Part shown: positions 13,388 through 18,890 of the stretch, piece by piece | Numbering within the stretch: the first letter of the stretch is position 1 | Layout: every line of letters starts with the position of its first letter | Assembly (NCBI GenBank): GCA_025454075.1 | Contig: JALOPD010000046.1 | Location: 1 to 18,890 of the forward strand | DNA from: Desulfobacterales bacterium | Lineage (GTDB): Bacteria; Desulfobacterota; Desulfobacteria; Desulfobacterales; UBA2174_A | Reading direction: 5' to 3' | DNA length: 18,890 nt | The notes under the pieces: model-generated | Told to the model about the DNA's origin: nothing | The model's input: only the letters and a program-made list of their open reading frames with translations | The model's database searches: none | Program-made: the position numbers and the translations under genes

Positions 13388-14947
13388 GTGACGGAAGCTC
13401 TTACAGCAGACAAGGATGCCTTTCCGGCGGAGGGGTTTCAGGCGCTTGACACGGGCGACTTGAGCGACATGGTTCCGTCACCGGGCATCGACAGGCCCGA
13501 CGGCGGGGCAGGTGGACCGCCTGGGGGAGAGGAGGTGCCGGTGGCGGTTCCCGACGCGCCCGCGGAAAGCCGAACCGCCGAGGCTCCGAGCGTGCCGGTC
13601 GAGGTGTCGGGCATCGAGGGCGCTGCGTCTTCCGAGAACCTATCCGGGCAGGCGCTTGGCGACCCGGCCGATGCGCCGGGTGCGGCGAGCATGCTGAAAG
13701 AGGTGCCGGCTGATGAGCCGGCCCAGGCAACGCGGGTTTTAGCCGCCATGCGCCCCGTGCTGAAGATTGCCTTCTGCATCGGTGCGGTCCTGTGCGTCGC
13801 TTCCGGCATCTGGCTGTTGATGCGCCAGCCCCAAGCCGATCCGGCCGCCGGCCGGAGTCGGGCGGCGCAGGAGCTGACGATTCCCGCCGAAGAGCTGCGC
13901 CCGGCCCGGCCCGAACCGGGTCCGCCGGCAGCGGACGACCATTTCGCCTGGGAAGCCAAACTGCGGGAAGTCGATGCGCTGCGGCATACGCTTCTTGCGA
14001 AAAAAGAGGAAATCCTGAAGCTGCAGCAGAATTACCAGGACGGGGTCCTCGAGGTTGAGGAGGAGGCGGCGCGCCTGATCAAACGCACGGGCATCGATAC
14101 GCCGGCGCAGGCCCTGAAGCACCGGCAGCTCGACCTCGCCCTGAAAAGCATCCAGCGCCGGCAGGCCTACCGCGACGGCCTCGAGAAACCTTTGCGCTGG
14201 ATCGAACTCGGCAGCGAAGAGCTCCTGTATCTCAAGCGGCGTGCGATCATCGACCTTCAGTTGAAGGAAATCGCTGAACATATCGATTTCAAATCCAATA
14301 GGCTCCAGATCGATTCAGCGATATCGAAATATCAGCCGACGGCCGAAAGGCTGGCCGTGGGAACGCCGGCCCAGGTGAACGCCTCCCTGGATGGGGTCTG
14401 GAAACGCCTTACCGAACAGGCCAGACTGGCGACGGTCTCGCCTGGTGACCAGCAGGACCAGGAGATCATCAACGAGGTCTGCTCCGGCCACCTGGGGCGG
14501 CTCTCCGAGCTTACGAATCTGACCCTAAGGGCGGCCCGCTGCCTGGCGGAATCCGGTGCCATGGAGCTTTTCATGAATCGCCTGAGCCGGATCTCCCCGG
14601 CGGCGGCAAAAAAACTCGGCGAGTGGCCGGGGCAGTGGCTCTGCCTGAATGGTCTTACCCGCCTGCCGCCCGATGTTGCCAGGCACCTCTCGGGATGGAC
14701 GGGCGAACGGATTTCGCTCAACGGCCTGAGCGAGCTTCCGGTCGAGGCCGCTGCCGCGCTGGCCGGGTGGAAAGGCCGTCAACTGGAACTCATGGGGCTG
14801 CGAACGGCCGGCGGGTTGGAACCCCTGGCTCAGTGGGAGGCCGCCGGGGGAAAACTGTACGTGCCGGACGGCATCCGGAAAGCAATCGGGCAGATCGGCG
14901 CGAAGGGCCGGCCGCCGGCAAATACGCCGGGCTCAGGCCGCTTCTGA
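13388..14947 (+). CDS. Bitopic coiled-coil protein with C-terminal leucine-rich-like repeats
   Basis: The protein has 519 residues from a GTG start; nearby ATGs are out of frame and the Shine-Dalgarno is weak. Residues 1-115 are acidic, Pro/Ala-rich and probably disordered in the cytoplasm. One transmembrane helix lies at about 124-145 (LKIAFCIGAVLCVASGIWLL). Residues about 185-345 are long charged helices, likely coiled coil. From 392 there are four repeat units of 24-25 residues: 392-416, 417-440, 441-464 and 465-488. They share the pattern L-x-L-x-G-L-x-x-L-P-x-x-x-A-x-x-L-x-x-W-x-G (for example LCLNGLTRLPPDVARHL and ISLNGLSELPVEAAAAL), a degenerate leucine-rich repeat. I do not recognise a named family. 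The C-terminal part would lie in the periplasm. It is followed 149 bp later by a second coiled-coil secreted protein, possibly its partner. Confidence 0.85.
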   Translation: MTEALTADKDAFPAEGFQALDTGDLSDMVPSPGIDRPDGGAGGPPGGEEVPVAVPDAPAESRTAEAPSVPVEVSGIEGAASSENLSGQALGDPADAPGAASMLKEVPADEPAQATRVLAAMRPVLKIAFCIGAVLCVASGIWLLMRQPQADPAAGRSRAAQELTIPAEELRPARPEPGPPAADDHFAWEAKLREVDALRHTLLAKKEEILKLQQNYQDGVLEVEEEAARLIKRTGIDTPAQALKHRQLDLALKSIQRRQAYRDGLEKPLRWIELGSEELLYLKRRAIIDLQLKEIAEHIDFKSNRLQIDSAISKYQPTAERLAVGTPAQVNASLDGVWKRLTEQARLATVSPGDQQDQEIINEVCSGHLGRLSELTNLTLRAARCLAESGAMELFMNRLSRISPAAAKKLGEWPGQWLCLNGLTRLPPDVARHLSGWTGERISLNGLSELPVEAAAALAGWKGRQLELMGLRTAGGLEPLAQWEAAGGKLYVPDGIRKAIGQIGAKGRPPANTPGSGRF

Positions 14948-14999
14948 AGAGAAAGTCGCGGCGTGCAGCGCCATCCTGCCGACAAGGGCCTGCGGGAAA

Positions 15000-15044
15000 G
15001 GCTTTCAGCCTCGATTGTCGCGGCTGGAAAGCCGCTCCCACAGG
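15000..15044. repeat. REP-type palindrome pair between the two coiled-coil genes
   Basis: GCGGCT-GGAA-AGCCGC (15020-15035) is a perfect 6-bp hairpin. A related inverted arm, GGCTTTCAGCC, lies upstream (15000-15010). The 16-mer at 15025-15040 is repeated in reverse orientation at 10501-10516. This kind of element (GGGAGCGGCTTTCCAGCCGC) is a widespread proteobacterial intergenic repeat, from memory. No gene is seen in 14948-15096. Confidence 0.65.
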
Positions 15045-15096
15045 AATGCAATTAAACTTCGCTGGAACGTCGCGCCGGAATGGAGTCCAAGATCGC

Positions 15097-15672
15097 ATGC
15101 ACAGGCACCGTTTAATTTCTGCAGCGCTGCTCATCGGGTTCACGCTGGGGGGGTGGTGCGCCGGCGCCGCCGCGGATGCGGGCAAGGCGCAGGAGCTGAA
15201 CCGGGCGCTGGCGGACATCGGCGCGGCCGAGCAGATGCTTCGGCAGAAAGCCGCAATGGCCGAAGACGCGCGCCGGATGCTCAGACAACAGGCCGAGGAG
15301 CTCAAGGCCGAGATCCAGCAGGAGCGGCGGCGCACCAACGTCGCCGCGTTCCAGCAGGCGCTGCAGGTCTGCCGGATCGACTACAACCTGCGCCTGGTTC
15401 AGAGACTCTTCGGTTACATGGAACGGCTGGAGGACCGCATCGGGTATTTCCGCACGGCGGTCCACGCCCTGGACTTCCACCGGCGGCAGATCCGCGACGA
15501 CCTGCTCATCCTGAAAACCCTGAACGATGCCGACATCTCCGGGCTCATGCGCCAACTGGCTGCCGACCTGAACGGTTTCACGGCCCAGGCCGAGAAGCCG
15601 CTGCTGACGGCCTCCGCCTCCGGCCTGCGGCCGCTCGAGGCCATCTGGAGCGATATCCTTCAAGGCAAATAA
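15097..15672 (+). CDS. Exported helical (coiled-coil) protein of unknown function
   Basis: The protein has 191 residues from the ATG at 15097, chosen because it begins a clear signal peptide (MHRHRLISAALLIGFTLGGW, cleavage near AGA/AAA at about 23-27). The open frame extends far upstream, but that part overlaps the 519-aa gene and the REP element and has no protein character. A GGAG lies 11 bp before the ATG. Almost all the mature protein is helical and charged: residues 45-85 look like coiled coil (RMLRQQAEELKAEIQQERRR), and residues 95-150 form further helices. No enzyme motif is seen. It follows the 519-aa gene and is followed by a terminator. Its middle part (ERLEDRIGYFRTAVHALDFH) loosely resembles the helical region of that neighbour in layout. 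A joint periplasmic complex is an inference. Confidence 0.85.
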   Translation: MHRHRLISAALLIGFTLGGWCAGAAADAGKAQELNRALADIGAAEQMLRQKAAMAEDARRMLRQQAEELKAEIQQERRRTNVAAFQQALQVCRIDYNLRLVQRLFGYMERLEDRIGYFRTAVHALDFHRRQIRDDLLILKTLNDADISGLMRQLAADLNGFTAQAEKPLLTASASGLRPLEAIWSDILQGK

Positions 15673-15675
15673 AAC

Positions 15676-15709
15676 CGTGCCGGCATCCGACGGCACGCTT
15701 TTGTTTTTT
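15676..15709. terminator. Bidirectional terminator between convergent genes
   Basis: A perfect 7-bp stem, CGTGCCG (15676-15682) with CGGCACG (15691-15697) and an 8-nt loop, is followed by CTTTTGTTTTTT on the plus strand. The A-rich flank to the left (AAATAAAA) gives a T-tract on the minus strand. It serves both the 191-aa gene and the minus-strand guaA-larB run. Confidence 0.9.
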
Positions 15710-16064
15710 ACAGCAGCTTTTCGCGGATGAGAAATTCCATCGAGCGCTGGCCGATCGTGGTGACCGCGCTGATGGCCTGGACGATGTGGAAGGTGGCCTC
15801 GGTGAGCACGCCGGAGTTCATCATCACCAGCGCCGAGTTGAGGCTTTTCTCGACGCTCGACCACAGCTCGGCCGAGGTCATTCTCTTGGACAGGTAGATC
15901 TCGTTCGAAATCATCCCGATGAGGGGACGCAGGAAGCGCTCCGCGCTGTGTTTTTCATGATCGGGCAGGCCGTTGTAGATCTCCAGCAGCTGGGCGGCCA
16001 TGAGCAGCCCCGCCTTGGCCTTTTCGCTCTGGGAGAATGCCAGTATCGCTTCTTTGGTTTCCAT
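15708..16064 (-). CDS. Small helical protein of unknown function (118 aa)
   Basis: The start is placed at the ATG at 16064 (METKEAILAF), which has an AGAGGGG Shine-Dalgarno 7 bp upstream. The frame is also open to a GTG at 16115, but that overlaps the stop of larB and lies inside a perfect hairpin. The protein is all-helical and soluble, without signal peptide or transmembrane segment. It has a short amphipathic pattern (AKAGLLMAAQLLEIYNGLP) and an alanine/serine/methionine-rich middle. No known domain is recognised. It is the last gene of a run guaA, coiled-coil protein, larB, and ends at a terminator. A role tied to larB is not established. Confidence 0.78.
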   Translation of the reverse strand: METKEAILAFSQSEKAKAGLLMAAQLLEIYNGLPDHEKHSAERFLRPLIGMISNEIYLSKRMTSAELWSSVEKSLNSALVMMNSGVLTEATFHIVQAISAVTTIGQRSMEFLIREKLL

Positions 16065-16087
16065 CAATAGCCCCTCTTGACCTGGCA

Positions 16088-16110
16088 TGAATCCGCCGGC
16101 GGCGGATTCA
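16088..16110 (-). promoter_or_regulatory. Perfect hairpin at the larB stop
   Basis: TGAATCCGCC-GGC-GGCGGATTCA is a perfect 10-bp inverted repeat whose first minus-strand bases are the larB stop codon (16108-16110). No U-tract follows. It may act as a partial terminator, RNA processing site or stability element between larB and the 118-aa gene. Confidence 0.6.
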
Positions 16111-16857
16111 TTCACGGTTGATCATGGCGGCGACGTAGCCCGCGCCGAACCCGTTGTCGATGTTCACCACCGCCACGTTCGAGCTGCAGCTGTTCAGCAT
16201 GGCAAAAAGGGCGGTCATGCCTCCCAGACTCACGCCGTAGCCGACGCTGGTGGGAACCGCGACCACCGGGCGGCTGACCATGCCCGCCACGACGCTGGGC
16301 AGCGCACCCTCCATGCCAGCGACCACGATCAACACGGTGGCGCTTTCGATCAGCTCGCGGTGTCGGAACAGCCGATGAATCCCGGCGACCCCGACGTCGA
16401 TGACCTTCTCCACCCGGTTTCCCATGGCCTGCGCGGTGAGGACCGCTTCCATCGCCACCGGTATGTCCGAAGTCCCGGCCGCCAGCACGAGGATGGTTCC
16501 GCGGCCCTGAACCGGGGCCGAGGCTTTTTCCCAGACGATCATGCGGGCGTCGGCATGATAATGCGCCTGCGGAAACCGCGACAGCACGGCCTGCGCCTTC
16601 AGCGCATCGACGCGGGTCGCCAGGATCACCTGCTCCTGCGCGCTCATCCGTTCCATGATGCCGGCGATCTGCTCGGCGGATTTGCCCTCGCCGAAAATCA
16701 CCTCCGGGAAGCCCTTGCGCAGGCTGCGATGGTGGTCGATGTTGGCGTAGCCGATGTCCTCGCAAGCGAGATGCCGCAGGCGCTGGGCCGCGTCGTCCGC
16801 GGTCACCTCGCCGCCGGCCACCGCCTGCAGCAGCTGTCTCAGACGCTCCTGGTTCAC
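16108..16857 (-). CDS. larB: Nickel-pincer cofactor biosynthesis protein LarB
   Basis: The protein has 249 residues from a GTG start. LarB carboxylates and hydrolyses nicotinic acid adenine dinucleotide, the first step to the nickel-pincer nucleotide of lactate racemase and related LarA enzymes. Signature motifs are present: RSLRKGFPEVIFGEGKS (44-60), AAGTSDIPVA (126-135), GMEGALPSVVAG (181-192, including Glu183), PTSVGYG (202-208), Cys224 in MLNSCSSN, and NIDNGFGAG (232-240). The Glu and Cys correspond to the catalytic pair reported for the family, from memory. The C-terminal part shares the PurE-like fold. The GTG overlaps the stop of the coiled-coil gene by 4 bp (GTGA), implying translational coupling. 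larA, larC and larE are not in the window. Confidence 0.96.
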   Translation of the reverse strand: MNQERLRQLLQAVAGGEVTADDAAQRLRHLACEDIGYANIDHHRSLRKGFPEVIFGEGKSAEQIAGIMERMSAQEQVILATRVDALKAQAVLSRFPQAHYHADARMIVWEKASAPVQGRGTILVLAAGTSDIPVAMEAVLTAQAMGNRVEKVIDVGVAGIHRLFRHRELIESATVLIVVAGMEGALPSVVAGMVSRPVVAVPTSVGYGVSLGGMTALFAMLNSCSSNVAVVNIDNGFGAGYVAAMINRE

Positions 16858-17723
16858 TCGACCGGTTGCTCCTTGATGCCGCCGGTGAGGGGCGGCAGGG
16901 AAGGGGCGGCGCCCGACCGCGCGCCGAAGGCCTTTTCCAGCTGGTCCAGCCGGCGTTGAAGCGTGCCGAGGGTCTTGTCGATCCTGCCGACCTCCTGATC
17001 CAGAGCCATTTGATAAAGCCGCTTCGTTTTGAGATTTTCCAGGTCCAGGGCTTCACGGTCGATCTTGCGGGACTGGAGGCCGGCCAGATCGGCCCTGATT
17101 TTTTCCAGATCGCTCTTGGTGCGGTCCATGTATCCCGCCAGCCCGGTGAGGTCCTTGCCCAGGCTGTTCTCGAGCTTCTGCAGGCGCGTCGAAACGGAGG
17201 CCACCTCGCCCCGCAGCGCAGCCGCCTGGCCGAGCTCCTCGCGGAAGGGCGCGAGCGCCTGAAGGTCCTTTTGGACGGCGGCCAGCGCCGCATCGATGCG
17301 CGCCGTGGCGTCGGCAAGCTCCTTCTTGTCCGCCTTGGCCGCAACCGCCTTGTCGATGCCCGACTCGCCCTTTCGCAGCTCCTCCTGAACGGCCTGAACG
17401 CTTTTCTGCGCGGCGTCCACCCGCGCGGTCAAGGCGGCCTCGATGTCGGTCAGGCGGGCGCCGAGCTCGGCCCATTTCTGGTCGGCCTCGGCCGCGAGCC
17501 GCTCCGCCGAGCGCAGCTCGCTGCCCTGGGTTTTGGCCGTCCGCAGAACGAGGTCCTGGTAGCCCACGTAGAGGGCGACGGCCAGCAGGCAGGGCAGCAG
17601 CAGCGTCACGAAGCTCAACCGGTTGCCGAGCTTGGCAATCCGCCGCTTGAGCTCCTCCTCGTTGGAGGGGACCTCCGGCTCGTCGTCCTCAAGATTAAAA
17701 CGAAATCGATCCTTGTCCGCCAT
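16854..17723 (-). CDS. Bitopic coiled-coil membrane protein (289 aa)
   Basis: The start is placed at the ATG at 17723 (MADKDRFRFNLEDD), 10 bp after the guaA stop. A GGGAG that could serve as Shine-Dalgarno overlaps the end of guaA. An ATG upstream (17795) would overlap guaA by about 60 bp and add residues without protein character. Residues 1-35 are acidic and charged, and one transmembrane helix lies at about 37-57. The remaining 230 residues are almost continuous amphipathic helix rich in Ala, Lys, Asp, Glu and Gln, probably a long periplasmic coiled coil. A Pro-rich end follows. It sits between guaA and larB, with a 4-bp overlap to larB. It has no catalytic motif, and its topology resembles divisome or envelope scaffolds. 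Confidence 0.85.
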   Translation of the reverse strand: MADKDRFRFNLEDDEPEVPSNEEELKRRIAKLGNRLSFVTLLLPCLLAVALYVGYQDLVLRTAKTQGSELRSAERLAAEADQKWAELGARLTDIEAALTARVDAAQKSVQAVQEELRKGESGIDKAVAAKADKKELADATARIDAALAAVQKDLQALAPFREELGQAAALRGEVASVSTRLQKLENSLGKDLTGLAGYMDRTKSDLEKIRADLAGLQSRKIDREALDLENLKTKRLYQMALDQEVGRIDKTLGTLQRRLDQLEKAFGARSGAAPSLPPLTGGIKEQPVE

Positions 17724-17733
17724 GGCTTTCCGG

Positions 17734-18890
17734 TCACTCCCATTCGATGGTGCTCGGGGGCTTGGAGCTGATGTCGTACACCACCCGGTTGACACCGTCG
17801 ACTTCGTTGATGATGCGGTTGGACACCTTGGCGAGAAGCTCGTGCGGCAGCCGCGCCCAATCCGCCGTCATGGCGTCCCGGCTGGTGACGGCGCGGACGG
17901 CGGCGATGTTCTCGTAGGTGCGCGCATCGCCCATCACCCCCACGCTCTTGATCGGAAGCAGCACGGCAAAGGATTGCCAGAGCTTCTTGTAGTAGCCGGC
18001 GGCCTTGATCTCTTCTATCAGGATCGCATCCACGCGGCGCAGAATGGTCAACCGGCGCGGGGAGATTTCGCCCAGGATGCGGATGCCGAGGCCCGGCCCG
18101 GGAAACGGCTGGCGCCACACGAGCTCATCCGGCAGCCCCAGCTCCTTGCCGAGCTCCCTGACTTCGTCCTTGAAAAGGTACTTCAACGGTTCGACCAACT
18201 TGAGTTTCATGCGCCGGGGCAGCCCGCCGACGTTGTGGTGCGATTTGATGACGGAGGACGGGCCGCCGAAGGCCGAGACCGATTCGATGACATCCGGATA
18301 GAGCGTGCCTTGCCCCAGAAACCCGGCGCCCTTTATTTTCCGCGCCTCGGCTTCGAACACCTCCATGAACACCCGGCCGATGATCTTGCGCTTGCGCTCC
18401 GGGTCGGTCACGCCCGCAAGGGCCTTCAGGAAGCGCCGGCCGGCATTCACGAAGCGGATGTTCAGGTCCAGGTGTTTTTTCAAGGTGATCTTGAGCTTCT
18501 CGGCCTCGTCCTGGCGCAGCAGCCCGTTGTCGACGAAAATGCAGGTCAGGCCCCTGCCGATGGCCTGATGGATCAGCACCGCCGCCACCGAGGAGTCCAC
18601 CCCGCCGCTCAGCCCCATTATGGCTTTGTGGTCCCCCACGGTTTGGCGGATGCCGGCCACCGCCTCCCGGGCAAACGACTTCATGGTCCAGCCACGGCGG
18701 CAGCCGCAGATGTCGAAAAGAAAATTTTTCAGGATGACGCCGCCCTCCGGGGTGTGGGCGACCTCGGGGTGGAACTGCACCCCGTAGAGCCTGCGCTGCG
18801 GGGCCGCGGCCGCGGCAAACCGGGTGTTCGCGGTGAAGGCCGTCGGCTCAAAGCCTCGCGGCAGGCGCTGGATCGAATCCCCGTGGCTCA
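17734..18890 (-). CDS. guaA: GMP synthase (glutamine-hydrolysing), 5' end outside window
   Basis: About 385 C-terminal residues are visible; the gene runs off the right edge. The enzyme converts XMP, ATP and glutamine to GMP in purine synthesis. At the edge the end of the glutamine amidotransferase domain is seen (SHGDS, then GVQFHPEV with the His/Glu of its triad). The ATP pyrophosphatase domain follows, with the PP-loop [12 protein letters not shown], then [31 protein letters not shown] and [12 protein letters not shown]. The C-terminal dimerisation domain ends in [10 protein letters not shown], the expected end of GuaA, so the 3' end is complete. It leads a run of three further genes at short spacing. 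Confidence 0.98.
   Translation of the reverse strand, partial: SHGDSIQRLPRGFEPTAFTANTRFAAAAAPQRRLYGVQFHPEVAHTPEGGVILKNFLFDICGCRRGWTMKSFAREAVAGIRQTVGDHKAIMGLSGGVDSSVAAVLIHQAIGRGLTCIFVDNGLLRQDEAEKLKITLKKHLDLNIRFVNAGRRFLKALAGVTDPERKRKIIGRVFMEVFEAEARKIKGAGFLGQGTLYPDVIESVSAFGGPSSVIKSHHNVGGLPRRMKLKLVEPLKYLFKDEVRELGKELGLPDELVWRQPFPGPGLGIRILGEISPRRLTILRRVDAILIEEIKAAGYYKKLWQSFAVLLPIKSVGVMGDARTYENIAAVRAVTSRDAMTADWARLPHELLAKVSNRIINEVDGVNRVVYDISSKPPSTIEWE

Noticed and set aside
14623..15096. Upstream extension of the 191-aa protein frame
   Set aside because: It overlaps the 519-aa gene and a REP element, lacks protein character, and would bury the clear signal peptide at 15097.
16112..17344. Minus-strand open frame of 410 codons overlapping larB and the coiled-coil gene
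   Set aside because: It is a frame-shifted shadow, Arg/Ser/Pro-rich, overlapping two well supported genes.
1..18890. CRISPR array or phage attachment structure
   Set aside because: No regularly spaced identical repeats with unique spacers were seen; the repeats found are short palindromes and protein-level repeats.

Overview
The window is high-GC chromosomal DNA, probably from a Gram-negative, sulfate-reducer-like deltaproteobacterium (Desulfobacterota). This is inferred from gene content: a FecR-like/DUF6600 secreted protein, a rhodanese-ferritin-like fusion beside a metallo-beta-lactamase-fold hydrolase, a LarB-type gene next to guaA, and very large secreted YD-repeat proteins. No taxonomic marker is present, so the assignment is tentative. 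There is no CRISPR array, complete tRNA, rRNA, insertion sequence or prophage.

Layout. (1) 1-5937, minus strand: a two-gene unit. A secreted 469-aa protein (PKD-like, PASTA, calcium-binding type-3 repeats and one terminal YD motif) precedes a giant SpvB/FG-GAP/YD-repeat protein. At least 1500 residues of the giant protein are visible, and it runs off the left edge, so any C-terminal toxin or core domain is outside the window. Three TTTACA hexamers at exact 10-bp spacing lie just upstream of the unit. (2) 5938-6441: no intact gene, but a probable decayed permease fragment. (3) 6442-8871: a small exported protein convergent with a 668-aa FecR/DUF6600 envelope protein, with a bidirectional terminator between them. 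(4) 8997-10460: a sulfur/redox pair (MBL-fold hydrolase, then rhodanese-ferritin-like fusion) behind a good sigma70-type promoter. (5) 10687-11310: a site-2-protease family membrane protease. (6) 11311-11574: an intergenic cluster of palindromes. (7) 11575-12771: an LhgO-type FAD oxidoreductase. (8) 12864-13097: a small glycine-zipper membrane protein. (9) 13388-15672: two unrecognised coiled-coil envelope proteins on the plus strand, the first ending in a leucine-rich-like 24-residue repeat. A REP-type palindrome lies between them. (10) 15708-18890, minus strand: an operon-like run of guaA (cut by the right edge), a bitopic coiled-coil protein, larB and a small helical protein.

How they work together. 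Two groupings are well supported by spacing: the MBL/rhodanese-ferritin pair (15 bp apart) and guaA/coiled-coil/larB (10-bp gap, then 4-bp overlap). The PKD-PASTA gene and the giant YD gene are 27 bp apart, in the same reading frame, with one stop codon between them. They are likely co-expressed cell-surface or secreted partners. The least explained genes are the 519-aa and 191-aa coiled-coil pair and this YD-repeat unit. I see no complete new defence or biosynthetic system, but the YD unit could be one whose effector end lies outside the window.
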